Source: Chlorops oryzae (taxonomy: Eukaryota; Arthropoda; Insecta; Diptera; Chloropidae). Taken from it: 64,000 nt of DNA. The DNA lies in contig CM035806.1 in NCBI GenBank assembly GCA_020466095.1, positions 98,039,457 to 98,103,456 on the forward strand, read 5' to 3'. Within the stretch, counting starts at the first letter, position 1, and each line of letters starts with the position of its first letter. The notes beneath the pieces are model-generated. The model did not search any database. It worked only from the letters and a program-made list of their open reading frames with translations, and was not told the DNA's origin. This document shows, piece after piece, positions 13,401 to 23,900 of the stretch. The translations under genes were made by a program, and so were the position numbers.

Positions 13401-16400
13401 TATTATTTTACGTGTTTTACAATACAAAGCTTAAACACGCAGCCAAGGTGTTTTATCATAAAACAACATTAAAACACAGCTTAAAACTCTACATCTCTAG
13501 GATAATTGATCAAATAATCGATATTAAGAACACATCCTAAATTTCAAAAGAATTTAATTTGAAATTAGAACGGCGGGTTCTGATATTAGGTCTGTTCACG
13601 GAATGTACAAAAATGCCCAAAACTGCTTAAGGGGCTATTTCCACAACACCGCATTTAGCATTTGCATCTTTAAAGATGCTAGACCCGTTTCCACTGCGTT
13701 TCGCATTTAGCATTTTGTGAAAATTTGAATTTTTGTTCGGAAAAATATTTGAATTCTTTGAAGTAGGCTTTGAAATGTTAAAAATTTGAAGAAAATATCA
13801 ATGAAAACTAGACGGTTTTTAGCATTTTTATCGCATTTTCTCAAGATGCTGAAAAATGCTGTTTTAAGAACAACAACAATTACATGTAATTCAAAGCCGC
13901 ATTTTTGAGCATTTTTTAAAAATGCTGAAAAATGCTAAATGCGCCTGTAGTGGAAACAGCCCCTAATATTCATACAGTTTTAAAAAAAATTGGGCAGTTT
14001 GGTGCAGTACGGGAACAGACCTATTGTTAAGTTTTTTGATGTATTTCTAGTTCCAATCTTCTTTTCTTCCCATTTAATTTTTTTGTCCCAAAGAAGAGCC
14101 AAAAATTCCTTTTTCGCTGCCATAACAATTTCGCTCATTAGTTCGCTTTGAAATTTAACTTCCAGTGAAAAACAAAAGCAAAGCAACAATTCAATTCAGT
14201 TGCAATTAAGGCGGCCAACCGTCTCGCATTTTTCGGTAAATCAAAACTCCGAATTTGTAAAAAGAAAAAAAAAACAAAACCAATCATGTGAAAAATGTGA
14301 TTTTAAAATTAAACTTTGAATCAGCAGTAGTGTTGTTAGTTTCTAATTCAAGTACACCACCGGCAAATCCAACAAATTTTTGTCTTCTTGTGGATTGGGG
14401 TGGGTGTCTCGCATTGACTTATTATACAGTTGGCCGCCTTAGTTGAAATTAAAACACACGAACTGTCAAAAAATGCAAGTGGAAACGCTTGTGTTTTAGC
14501 GTCGTGTTTTATTAAAACAACTCAAGCTGAAAACTATATGAAAACATAGCATTAGTCTAAATTACAAAATGATAAAAAATTTTTTATTTATGTTTCTTCT
14601 TTTGAAAAAGTTAAAAAAAAAACAAAATATTTTTTCAGCTTAGTAATTTTTTTCGTGAATCATCCCAGTAAAAAATTTAGGAGAAATGCCTAAATCGAGC
14701 AATGAAGGAGTAATGACTTTTTCATTCGTTCGGAGCATAAGCGAGCAGTCTGAAATCAAAATAAAATTAAATTTAATTTGATTTCAAATTTATAAATGAA
14801 AAAAATGCCACATTTTCGATTTAGCAAACACGGTGTCGAGGGTGAACACTTGACTAGGAATCGAGAGTTCCGAGCTTCAAACCCCACAACAGAAGAATCA
14901 AAAGCGGGAAATAATTATTTAAAAAAATAGGTATTATTTAGGTAATATTAATCCATTAGTGATCTTTCAGGAGCTACAAAAAATTACTCTATTTGTGCTC
15001 ATTCAGGAGATTCAAAGGATTATTCACTATTTTGCTATTACTCTCCTTGTCCTCCATTCGGAGGTCAAAACGAGTAGTCTTTTTGATCTCCATTGGGAGC
15101 TCAAAAGGATTGCTCGCCCGTGAGGACATGCAATGCTAAAAAGGAGTACAAAATACATGAGGCTCGGAGATTTGAGGAGTAATCCATTGTTCCAAAAGGA
15201 GTAATCCAAGATTAATCTTTGAGTAATCCTATTTTTTACTGGGATCTTACTTCATATAGAATAGTATACAAAACTGAAGCAAATACACCTTTGTGTGTTT
15301 TGATACGTCATTTAAGGGGCTGTTTCCACTACAGTCGCATTTAGCATTTTTCAGCATTTTTAAAAAATGCTCAAAAATGCGGCTTTGAATTACATATAAT
15401 TGTTGTTGTTCTTAAAACAGCATTTTTCAGCATCTTGAGAAAATGCGATAAAAATGCTAAAAACCGTCTAGTTTTCATTGATATTTTCTTCAAATTTTTA
15501 ACATTTCAAAGCCTACTTCAAAGAATTCAAATATTTTTCCGAACAAAAATTCAAATTTTCACAAAATGCGAAACGCAGTGGAAACGGGTCTAGCATCTTT
15601 AAAGATGCAAATGCTAAATGCGGTGTAGCCCCTAAGTTCTTTTTTTTTGCAATTACGCCCGCCGGTTTGGAAATGTTGCGATTTGGCCTCTATAACTTTA
15701 CACACATTAAGATCAATTATATCTAAGTATTTTATAGAAGACGCGCTTGTCTTGCTGTTTCAAAATGAATTCCTTCTTATTTCTACAAGGCATCACCTTA
15801 ATTTCAATGAAAAGATTTCCTGATAATATCTACGAGTTACTTTTTATTTAATCGGGTTATGTACTGAATTTTATTGAAAATGAATTTCGCCTAAAAATGA
15901 ATCTTGGATAAAATCTATAGAGAAATGATATGTTTTTAACAGAATCAATTGAAACTGCTTATATGCTATCTTCTTATATCTCTCAACTAGGCTAAAGCTG
16001 CTGCCCGAGCCAAACAGCTTCGTGCGAAATTCGAGAAATGGGAGGCTGATGAAATCCAACGTGAAATGCATGATAATCGCATCGATATTTATTCTCAAAC
16101 GGCCGACGACAATAATATCGAAAGCACGAAATCGTAAGTTATTCTTCGATTCCTTTCAAATTGAGCTCCGAATTAAAAACAAAATGTCAACTTTCAGTAT
16201 TCGCGAACGTTTTGAAAATATGAAAACTGCTGAGGCTAGGAACCCAGCTAGACCACGATATCAAGTAAACCGATTTGTGGTAAGAACTTTTTGTCTTATT
16301 TTAGTATTTTCGTACCAAAAATACAATTAAAAATTTGGGCATTTCCACCAGAAAAACTACCGTCATTGAAAAGTTCTAAGGTCTTGCAATACAATTTTGT

Positions 16401-19400
16401 CTTGGAATACAACTTTGGCGACCTATAGCGAAATTTGATGTAGAATTGTTTCTTCATACAAAGTAGTGCAAAAAAAGTTCATTATTAACTTGTTTTAATA
16501 GCGAATTAAGGGGACCTTCTGGTCCAGAGCACAAAAATTTAGAGTTTTTTCATGATTTTTTTTTTGGTATTAAGCCAAATAAAAAACGATTTTCTAAGTA
16601 TGCAGGCTTATTATATTCTTTATAGACAAAAAATAAAAAATGTTGTATTTTTTTTTTTTGCTATTTTAAAAATGGCGTTGAAATGGACCCTCTTTGAAAA
16701 AGTACCTCCGTGGTGTGAAAGATTTTGGCAGTTCTGGTAATCGGAAAAAAAAAAACAAAAATATGTTATTATTCAGAATGAATGCGGCTATGGCAGGAAC
16801 TAGAATAAAAAAATTTTTTTTAAATTGACAAAATGGCGCAATTTTTTATGTCAACCATCAAAAACTCCCCTTTTTTTGACCATTTTTTTTATGAAAAAAT
16901 ATGAAGTTCTTGAAATAAAAATTCGATTCTAGTTCGGGCCATAGCCATTGATGTTATGAATAATATATAAAAATTCCAGACAAATCGGTTCGATGGTTTT
17001 TTTGTTTTCATTCAGACCAGGTCAAAAAAAGTAGTTTTGAGATAAACGCGTTCAAAGTTGCTTTGATCAAGCGCGCTGCCTGCTGTCTCCACCTTCTAAA
17101 AAGGCTGTAGCAAAACAAATATTGTCAATATCTTCACGAAACTTTGCCAGCATATCCTTAAAAGTCTATTCTTCCGAAATATATAAAAAATCAATTTTCA
17201 AAAAATTCTAGACCAGAAGGTCCCCTTAATAGCGAATTAAACCCTTTAAAAGCACTCCCAATTTTGAGTGTTTGGCTGTGTTTGTGTTGAGTTTTTCTTT
17301 TCGAAGTGTTGCGGAGACCTATAGTAAAATTTTATGGCGCACATTTTCATAGAATATATTGACGCTCCCCTCCCCCATTTAGGGGGGTTTTTGTAGTTTA
17401 AAAAAAAATGTCACAAAATGAGCCTTATTTACATTTGATATGAAACTATTCTCAAATCATTCTCGAACCTCAATGTTTCTGGGTTAATGTTGAAGTGTCA
17501 AAAAAGTATTTGCGCGCACTTGAAACAAACTTGAATCAATAAAAAATAAATTGCGAGCCGCAATAAATTGTGTGCAGTACTGGAGTGCACAATTTCTTTC
17601 ATAAAAACTCCAGACAAATTTTTTGTACGTACTCCAAGAAATGCCGAAACACGGAAAAAGTGGTTGGAACTTGCTGAAAATAAACAGCTGGTAACAAAGC
17701 TGCAGCTGGTAATGTTTTTACACATGTGACGTCATTTTAAGTTCAGCCAATCAAAAACGTTTCAGGTAAAGCATAAAAGTTTGAAAAAGACTCCTTTACA
17801 AAAGGTAGTCGGGACGGCTTCTTTTTCATGCTGATTTCGTCCCGGAGGTCCGCCTGAAATTTTCTACTGGGAAGGTGGCCTGTCTCTCTCGCTCTGTAGG
17901 CATGCAAAGAGTCAAGACACGAACGTGAAAACAGTGAAAAATGCGTAAAAAAAAATATTTGTTTTGAATTAATTTAATGAATAGAAACCACTAACCGATA
18001 TTAATGGTTATAGTTTTAAAAAACTCGTCATAGATTAAGGTTTGCGGCATTTGACTCGAAAATTTATTTTTTTCTACTAGGGTCATTATTTGGCCAGTTA
18101 GAGGATGGAACCCAAAATTCAGTTTAAAAAAAAAAGTAATAATTATAACATATTATTAAAACATACCAAAAACGAATCCAATATTCTTCATATTAGGCTC
18201 GTTTAAAAGGTAATTTTGTAAATTTTTCGAATATGCATAGGTACTGAACATGCTCGTTCTTGTTCCTACGGCATCTATATTATAGATTGAAGTTCGTGAG
18301 GCATTTTGCTTTAATTTACGCCGATTTTTGTATGGGGACCCCCCTAAGGAGGGGAGATAGAGGGTGGGTATGTTTGAAGAAAATACTTGGGGTAAAAAAT
18401 AGTGGGGGTTGGTCATATATATCATCCCCCTAGGAGGGGTTTGACTGTAGTGACAGCCATTTTTTATGAAATTGTGATAAAATTAAGGTAATTTTGTATG
18501 GGTGACCCCCTAAGGAGGGGAGATAGGAGGTCAGTATGTTGGGAAAAAATGTTAATGAGACAAAGTTAATGGGGGTCGGTCAAAAATTTGACTCCTCTAG
18601 GGGCACTCTGGGGCTAGTTAGGACAGTGGGGTGAAAATTCATTTAAAAAAATTACTTTTGTATGGGAGCCCCCTTAAGGAGTGGAGATAGGGGGAAGGTA
18701 TGTTTGGATAAATTGTCGGGAATAAAAAAATAATGGTAGTTGGTCTTACATTTGACCCCTCTAGGAGCGACTCTGCTTACAGTAACATCAAAATTTTGGA
18801 AAAAAATCAAAAATTAAATTTTTCAAATGACTTGGTGCGTTTTTTATCAAATAACCTTAAAATTAGTGTTTTATGGCATCTTTAATAAAAGTTCATCGTA
18901 CTATAATACAGGAAATTTTTTTGGAGAAAAAACACTAAAAGTCATCACCCTATTGTATATACCAAAAAAAATTTTTTTTTAAATAGATTAAAAAAAAAAA
19001 ACTTCCCATTTTCAATTTGAAAGATGTAGAAAAAGTGAAACGGTCTTATGTATAGTCTTGATATATTTTGATTGTGTAGAAATGCTCTGGAAACGGTTTT
19101 TAGGGCACATGATAGTTACAAAACCGTTAAAATTTGACGATTTCGATTTCTATAACATGCCGACTTTTAATGGATCATCTTTAGAAGAGTTTAAACCAGG
19201 TTTATTAATTTTTTATGAATATTTTTGAAAAATTTAAATAACGCAAAGGTATTTGAGGTAAGCTAGCATGAAGACTAAAATCGTACTACACCATTGTGCA
19301 AATGCGACAGATGTTGACATAGTATTTTTCCTTTTCAATACCTCTCCCAGTTGCACAATCGTGAAGTACGGTGACAGCTATCTGTAAAATCGGGCAATTT

Positions 19401-20851
19401 TGATCAGTTTTGGGCAGTATGGGAAACCTAATATATTGGAGAAATGAATATTGAGGTTCCTAAACCGAGTTGACGACTACGACCCTAGATAAAACAAGTA
19501 AGAAAGCTAAAGTCGGTCAAGCCCGACTTTGAAATACCCAGCGTCCCAACATTATTGGCGCACTATGTTTTGCCTCTACACCTTTCATTCGCCTTGTTCA
19601 ACATATGTTGCGAATTTGAAGCTTCTACGCCTTTTACTTCACAAGTTACGATAAGCCCTTATTTGTGGGCTTATTTGTGGGCGTGGCTCATGGAGGGCGG
19701 CGTCAATTTTTTTCCAGGATATGCCCCTTTTCGTAGTTTACGAGTACACCAAATATCAATGGAATGTGTTGAGTAGTTCGCAAGTTACAAGCATTTTACT
19801 GAAAACACAATAAATTCATTTGTGGGCGGATGTCTCCCATTTTTACTTAGGATCATACTCGGACCCTGATTTACATGTGTGCCAAAATTTCGACTTGATT
19901 GGTCCAGCCGTGTCGGAGGAGATCGGACCACGGACGGACAGACAGACAGACGGACATGTCTAAATCGATTCAGTTTTTGATACTGATCAAGAATATATAT
20001 ATATATATGTCTATATCTACGGAGCTTAGTTCTGGCTGTTACAAGATTTGCACAAAACTAATATACCCTGCTTACGCTGGGTATAAAAATATGCAGTCAT
20101 GCTCTAGAATTCGAATCCGAATAACAATAAAAAAAAATTCGAAATCAATGTGATTTAAATAGAAATTTAAGCTATTTCGAATATTTTTATGGGGATTCGA
20201 TTTCTGAGGCATAAATTTGCTTAATTAAGTTTTCCTCACTTTTTCTTTAAGTTCAAAGCAGTTCAAGTTCATAGTTGAAACTCGTTATTCAAATAGATTT
20301 CATTGTCTTAATTTTCATAAGTTCATAAATTATTTAAAATAGAAAATTATTGACTAATGTAAGAAGCCTCAAAGGGCTGCCGCAGTTAGAATCTTTTCGA
20401 TTTGCATGGCGAAGAAAAGTTACAAATTTTTCTGCTTTTATGTAAATTATGGTATTTTATGATTTTATGAGCTCGTCTTGTTCACACATTTATGCATTTT
20501 TCCATATATGTATATCTATAGTAATAGTAATAAATTTTAGTACTGAGCTACTGTTAAAAACTAAGATAACAAAATTGGAGCTTTGTGCTTTTTTTTCATG
20601 TTTGAAGCGTACGACTCTCTCACTGGCCCGATGGTGGAAATGCCCATATACATATATACATATATTTGTTCCTAATTTTGAATTTATCTCTATTAAAACG
20701 ATCTTTTCTTTTCAGTGAGCTCGGCGAAAGTATAAAATTTAGCTCATACCTACATAAATATGAACAGAAGCAAAAAAATAAACGTAAAGCAAATGTTTTT
20801 TCTTGGTACAGGACACGATTAATTGTAAATGCAAAAATAAATATTTTTTAA
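1354..20851 (+). CDS. LIM-domain protein gene, 5' end outside window
   Basis: Likely exons: 1354-1478, 8950-9119, 9193-9708, 11735-11841, 11907-12377, 15991-16133, 16198-16279 and, less surely, 20720-20851. All have AG/GT borders and matching phases, giving about 582 codons with no frame break. The first two exons encode one LIM zinc-binding domain with spacing C-x2-C, H-x2-C, C-x2-C, C-x2-H. The remainder is hydrophilic and probably disordered, with an acidic run near 12310-12340. Short motifs of the form [KR]-F-x-x-x-E recur seven times (for example SRFQVFE, ERFEKGE, EKFKFFE, AKFEKWE). No start codon is visible, since the first exon opens in phase 0 behind an acceptor. A single LIM domain with such a tail suggests an actin-associated protein of the LIMA1/EPLIN kind. 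The Drosophila gene CG33521 is my guess at the orthologue, but I cannot confirm it. Introns carry a Helitron and many small transposons. Confidence 0.82.
1564..1681. mobile_element. small inverted-repeat element (about 120 bp)
   Basis: The arms begin TAGTGG and share ACTCATGCAGCTTCGCAAAT with one mismatch between ends (GGTACTC against GGGACTC on the other arm). The arms are about 27 bp, and the element lies in an intron of the LIM gene just after the first visible exon. The target-site duplication is unclear. Confidence 0.6.
2479..2510. repeat. 32-bp perfect palindrome
   Basis: The left half is TCGACATCATAATAGG and the right half is its exact reverse complement with no spacer, centred on AGGCCT. 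It lies inside the 2004-3440 element. Confidence 0.9.
2622..2725 (+). repeat. 52-bp tandem duplication
   Basis: Two units each begin AAGGCGTGCAATAATAAATT, with the second starting at 2674. They differ by one base (AACGCACGC against AATGCACGC), implying a recent duplication. Confidence 0.9.
3787..4135. repeat. simple repeat, (GATTGATA)-like
   Basis: Tandem degenerate GATAGATT/GATTGATT units fill about 350 bases within the Helitron. Related GGATAGAT runs recur at 5366-5475 and 6305-6345. The open frames through them (QSINLS repeats) are products of the repeat, not genes. Confidence 0.9.
4141..4566 (-). pseudogene. Helitron helicase-like N-terminal fragment
   Basis: From a methionine at 4566 the minus strand encodes about 140 residues with GHRRSALGRRTP, then the Helitron-type cysteine pattern CSHCQAFKFK...GLCC followed by LIPPPEPLRSLL. 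This is the conserved N-terminal part of Helitron Rep/helicase polyproteins. The frame then runs into the simple repeat, so the replication initiator and helicase domains are missing on this strand. The fragment belongs with the inverted 5' end at 5366. Confidence 0.75.
4620..5100 (+). repeat. direct duplication of about 190 bp in the Helitron
   Basis: The stretch 4620-4830 is repeated at 4922-5095, sharing TTACCTTCCCAGTGTTCTTT and CAGGCTGAATGGTTCACA, with several small indels. About 90 bases of AT-rich sequence separate the two. Confidence 0.75.
5175..5366 (-). repeat. second Helitron 5' end, inverted
   Basis: Read on the minus strand from 5366 this matches 3581-3786 almost base for base, beginning TCTATATATATAAAATAATG. 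It also has an A immediately before TC. The element therefore carries two head-to-head 5' termini about 1.4 kb apart. Confidence 0.85.
5473..6430 (+). repeat. 95-bp direct repeats flanking the helicase fragment
   Basis: The stretch 5473-5575 recurs at 6340-6430. Both contain GGGGAATAATTTTACCG and GGTATCTAGGTTATTTAAAA, each directly after a GGATAGAT run. This suggests a segmental duplication or capture event inside the element. Confidence 0.8.
5551..6344 (+). pseudogene. Helitron PIF1-type helicase fragment, frameshifted
   Basis: Residues from about 5551 to 6130 match the PIF1-like helicase region of Helitrons: DLRQTLGVIPRAT, then ADEINACTKQSHLWR, AILAAKNIDVDAINF and FLNSLDLPGMPPHNLRL. Near 6131 the frame slips, and the conserved continuation (GSPIILLRSLNAPKLCNGTR) is found in another frame up to about 6344, after which the sequence enters a GGATAGAT repeat. 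The helicase N-terminal motifs and the C-terminal end are absent. It is a remnant without function. Confidence 0.75.
6912..7090. repeat. interspersed repeat, inverted copy at 34592-34772
   Basis: This stretch matches the reverse complement of 34592-34772, sharing for example TTAATGGACCAACTGATT and GTCCTACGGCAAAGTCAATT. The class is unknown. Confidence 0.75.
7290..7365 (+). other. tRNA-like sequence, possible SINE head
   Basis: TGGCAGGCATATAAG resembles an A box and ACTTCAAATCCC a B box about 40 bases later, followed by a T run. No functional cloverleaf is visible. It may be the head of a tRNA-derived SINE. Confidence 0.35.
7871..8226. mobile_element. non-autonomous element with about 36-bp inverted ends
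   Basis: The ends read ATATCGTTA(A/C)CTTAATGTAG and continue to AAAGGCCC(C/T)AACTAAC on both sides, inverted. The interior has no coding signal. Confidence 0.7.
8491..8662. mobile_element. TA-flanked short element, pogo/Tigger-like ends
   Basis: The 172-bp element runs CAGTGTACTCTCTC to GAGAGCGTACACTG and is flanked by TA on both sides. CAGT ends with a TA target are usual for pogo-type Tc1/mariner relatives. It is non-coding. Confidence 0.65.
8950..9119 (+). CDS. LIM gene exon, second half of LIM domain
   Basis: The first base completes the lysine codon begun at 1478. The exon then supplies the last zinc ligands (C-M-I-H within YCMIHFK). It is followed by an acidic linker rich in P, E and D. 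The donor is GTACCT from 9120, and the next exon starts 73 bases later at 9193 in the expected phase. Confidence 0.85.
9908..10470. mobile_element. TTAA-flanked element, GGTGGATCG ends
   Basis: The left junction is TTAAGGTGGATCGATTTTG and the right is AACGATCCACCTTAA. A longer relative in inverted orientation occupies 49180-50262. TTAA flanks fit piggyBac or Kolobok superfamilies, but no transposase is present. Confidence 0.7.
10795..11460 (+). repeat. interspersed repeat with CCGT-tract, family A
   Basis: It contains GACATGTCCGTCTGTCTG followed by a CCGTCCGT run, then TCGAAATTTGGCACACAGG, and the ends carry GTCGGGACG...GGTAT. An inverted copy lies at 19497-20093, and 10500-10670 looks like a further partial copy. 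The superfamily is unknown. Confidence 0.65.
12734..13302. mobile_element. element with CGTTTCCATATGGTGTTA ends
   Basis: The inverted ends are TATAGT(A/G)CGTTTCCATATG and continue GTGTTA. The flanks are TATA on both sides. No coding capacity is seen. Confidence 0.65.
13631..13963 (+). mobile_element. MITE with GGGGCT ends, copy 1
   Basis: The element runs GGGGCTATTTCCAC to GTGGAAACAGCCCC. TAA lies on both sides, fitting a 3-bp TWA target as in PIF/Harbinger elements. It is an inverted copy of 15316-15632, and the GCATTT motif recurs through the interior. Confidence 0.7.
14821..14885 (+). other. tRNA-like sequence, possible SINE head
   Basis: GGTGTCGAGGGTGAACACTT resembles an A-box region and GAGCTTCAAACCCC a B box. 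Spacing is tRNA-like but stems do not close. Likely a SINE relic. Confidence 0.3.
15316..15632 (-). mobile_element. MITE with GGGGCT ends, copy 2
   Basis: This is the inverted copy of 13631-13963, ending GGTGTAGCCCC, again with TAA on both sides. It lies 1.35 kb from copy 1, so the pair could form a large hairpin in the intron. Confidence 0.7.
16510..17225. mobile_element. TTAA-flanked element inside a 15-bp direct repeat
   Basis: The ends GGGGACCTTCTGGTCCAGA and TTCTAGACCAGAAGGTCCCC are inverted. TTAATAGCGAATTAA occurs just outside both ends (16495-16509 and 17226-17240). The terminus resembles that of the GGGGGTCTTCTC family below. It is non-coding and lies in the last intron of the LIM gene. 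Confidence 0.75.
18328..18780 (+). repeat. three direct repeats of about 165 bp
   Basis: Units start near 18328, 18493 and 18656, each with TTGTATGGG, CCCCCTAAGGAGGGGAGATAG or a close variant, then a CCCTCTAGG motif. They are diverged and class unknown. Confidence 0.7.
18840..18965 (+). repeat. interspersed repeat, inverted copy at window end
   Basis: ATCAAATAACCTTAAAATTA and AAAAGTTCATCGT match the reverse complement of 63890-64000, so the same element family continues beyond the right edge. Confidence 0.7.
19497..20093 (-). repeat. interspersed repeat family A, inverted copy
   Basis: This is the reverse complement of 10795-11460, with GACAGACAGACGGACATGTC and the TATATATA block before GTCTATATCTACGGAGC. 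It ends GCTTACGCTGGGTATA. Confidence 0.7.
20720..20851 (+). CDS. probable terminal exon of the LIM gene
   Basis: The previous exon ends in phase 0 after RFV. The acceptor tract at 20708-20719 offers two AGs. The first (CAG, exon from 20716) would give an immediate TGA, while the second (GAG, exon from 20720) opens 43 codons ending in TAA. The peptide is basic (KYEQKQKNKRK). Its position just before the convergent PIP4K 3' end fits a gene end, but 4.4 kb of intron precedes it and an undetected exon could lie between. Confidence 0.45.
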   Translation, partial: LGESIKFSSYLHKYEQKQKNKRKANVFSWYRTRLIVNAKINIF

Positions 20852-20861
20852 ATATATCCTT

Positions 20862-20867
20862 TTTATT
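20862..20867 (-). promoter_or_regulatory. probable poly(A) signal of PIP4K
   Basis: AATAAA on the minus strand, 95 bases past the PIP4K stop. It lies within about 10 bases of the LIM gene stop on the other strand, so the two 3' ends probably overlap. Confidence 0.55.
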
Positions 20868-20961
20868 TCAATGATGATCTCGAAGTAACGACAAATGCGA
20901 ATAAGTATGTTTGTAATTAAGCCTTAAAAATTGTTTAACTGGCATTCTTGCGATACTCTTT

Positions 20962-23900
20962 TTATTCAATGGCCTTATCCATAAATTCAAGGAATCGTTT
21001 CGCATATTGCTCTGGATCACATGTCGAGATGCCATCAACGTTACTACCATATTTGACTGTTTTGGCAGCTTTTGCGGCCTGCGTATTAAAAAAATTTTGA
21101 TCATATCAGCTACAGAGCTTGAAGAAGTCTTTCTTATAAGATGCATACCTGTTTCTTGACCCCATATTGTGTAAGGACATCGATTATAGCAATAAAATAT
21201 ATTTCGCGTCTCTCTGATTAGATAGATAAGATTTAAAAATTGAGTAGGATATCGTGGTTAAAAATCTAGTTTTACTAACCTTCAACGCTTGGAATGGCAT
21301 ATATGTCGACTTCATAAACAACTTCCTTGTATTGCGCTCCACGTGGAGAGTCCGGAGGAGTGTTATATGTCCATCTGATAATGTTTTCGAGAAAGTTAAA
21401 ATCTTATTCTATTTAATTTTTAAGGGGAAGGGGTAGGGTGGTGTTGATGCCGAAAAACCGGCAATTTTTCACAAAAATTTTCGGAAGATATAAATCTATG
21501 GCAATATGGAATAGTACCTTAAGTCGACATAAGCGAGAAATGCGTTAATAGAGGAATAAGGAAGCCAGGGCGTTACGGTGTGTTCAATCCATTTTCAAAT
21601 ATCATGTTTTTGTAAAGTTATGCAGGAATGCAAAATATGCAAGGCACCATTTCAAGGGAATTATTTATCAAATTTAAAAAGGCACTTGCCATTATGACTA
21701 TGGGAACTCTTTAGATTCTATACTCTTTGGTCAAGCCTTCTATGATTTCCCTAAAATATATAGTCAAAAGTTCAGGTGTGTCTCAACTAGATCTCTATAC
21801 CAAAAGTTTGCGTCTGGACTAGATCTCTATACCAAAAGTTTGCGTCTGAACTAGATCTCTATACCAAAAGTTTGCGTCTGAACTAGATCTCTATACCAAA
21901 AAGTTCGTGTCTGGACCAGATCGCTATACCAAAACTTTCATTCTAATTGTGAAAATGTTTTGTTAATTTTCCTGATTACCGATGCGATCGTTTTCGAGGC
22001 CAGCTACGACTTCACCGTCAGGCATCTTTACCACATCGACGTCAGCTTTGTTTTATTTTTTTATATAGGTTAGACATTCCTGGTTATTGACCAAAAAATT
22101 GAACGGAGCAACAGCAATGATAGACGCGGGTGACAAAGTGACAAAATCGAAGAGCAAAAGCTGGCGAGTCATCAAATAACAAAGCGACTGTACAAGAGGT
22201 TCGTCTTCAAACAATGACAAACGTCATCTATAACAACGAGAACACCGAATGAACGGAAGTGCAACAACAACAGTAAATAACAACAACAGTAAATAACGGC
22301 AATTAAGGTACACTTGCAGGTGATTTCAACATGATGCAAGATGTTGTAGAAGAGTCAATCGATAGCCAATATTGCTAGATTACCAATATTGTTTTATATA
22401 AACCGAGCAGCGTTTATTGGAGGACTTAGACTTGAACTTGGGACTCGAAAGTATCAGTAGTTTTCAACTTTGGCGCAACTTTTTACGAACAAGGACGGCA
22501 AGGTGTGGATTTCAGTGTTAGCCAGAGGACAGTAAGTCAACTCGCTTAGGATCAAAAAAATTTTATTGAAAATTAAGGACTAAATAAAGTGAAGTATATC
22601 TGAATGAAATTCGTATCATTTAAAAGGATCTCATCCCCAGTATACAAGAAAGAAAATGCTGACGTACGTTGCTGCTGAATATGCAAATAAATTCGTTGCA
22701 TGGATTGAATATGCAATGTGTCAACAAACGCTTGGAAATAGTACGCTTCGTTTAGAGGCAGAAAGGCTTTTCAATGGAAATAGAAAAGCGACAGTTTTAT
22801 GCAATGTGGTGTTAATACGTATTTTTTTTCTTCCTTTTTTGAATTTACTCGCAACATTCAAACGTTTTTCGATATACTCAATGCTGCCGAGCACATTTTT
22901 AAAATTGTACTTCAATTGATTTTGCGCTTTTGTGATTCTAACACGACGATTTGAAATCGAGAGAAAATTGAAGCTAATGCCGGAGAAATACAACTAAAAA
23001 TATTGTGCTGCATACTTTGAGGCATATACTCAAATAATTTATATTTTTTTTACTGGTACGTTAGGCTCTTAACCCTTCAATTCCCAGTGTCACCTCCAGG
23101 TGACAAAGATTTATTAATTTTCTTTTGTGCTGCAGCTGAAATTTTCATACATATTTTTAAAATAGGTAAAAGAAAATTCACTGCATAAAATTAAAAATGA
23201 TAAAAAAATATGTCATGTCGCCTGTTGGTGGCCACCTATGAACATAAATGGGTTGAAAATTTTTTTTTTTCATATTTATTTCTTGTCACCGAGAAGTCAT
23301 TCTATGCCACTTTAAGGGCCCTCTCCAGCTCTGTAAGGTATCTCAGCAGGAATTTTATAAATATTCCTTAAAGGGAAAAACGTAGCATAATTTCATTTTT
23401 TAATGCAATAGTGACAATCTATATATCTATATATTTTATGTCAAGACGTTTCTTATAATCGAAAATTATTGATTTCATTTATCCATTTCTGAACGCTAAA
23501 ATTACACATTGAACCTTGTTAAATCCATTTAATTTTTTTCGAACTTGGCTCTTCTGTCAAAATTCCTTTCAGAAAGAACGGAAAATTCATTATTTCTAAC
23601 AGAAAATCTGTGTTACCGTGTTTTATGTACAGCAAAAAAGGTAGCGAAAACAGAAACTACTCTTTGACGAACTGGAGACTGTTAACACATAATTTCTGAC
23701 ACAAAAATTCCTTGAGCATTTCTTAAGCTTTTTTTTTTATATGAAGTTTTTCATTTCTGACAGAGCTGGAGAGGGCCCTTTAGTGAAAAATAATAGCCGA
23801 ATTTGCATTTTCTCTGACATGGGAATTGACGGGTTAAAACACAAAAACCTACTCTAGGATGTACAACGTTTGAATTATTTCAATGAATCTTGAAACTTTT

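Noticed and set aside
21781..21945. Possible CRISPR array
   Set aside because: The 32-bp units are directly tandem with no unique spacers, and the window is eukaryotic.
22000..22060. Minus-strand peptide [17 protein letters not shown] as an extra PIP4K exon
   Set aside because: The phases of the flanking exons (25263 and 21374) already join directly, and no good acceptor precedes it.
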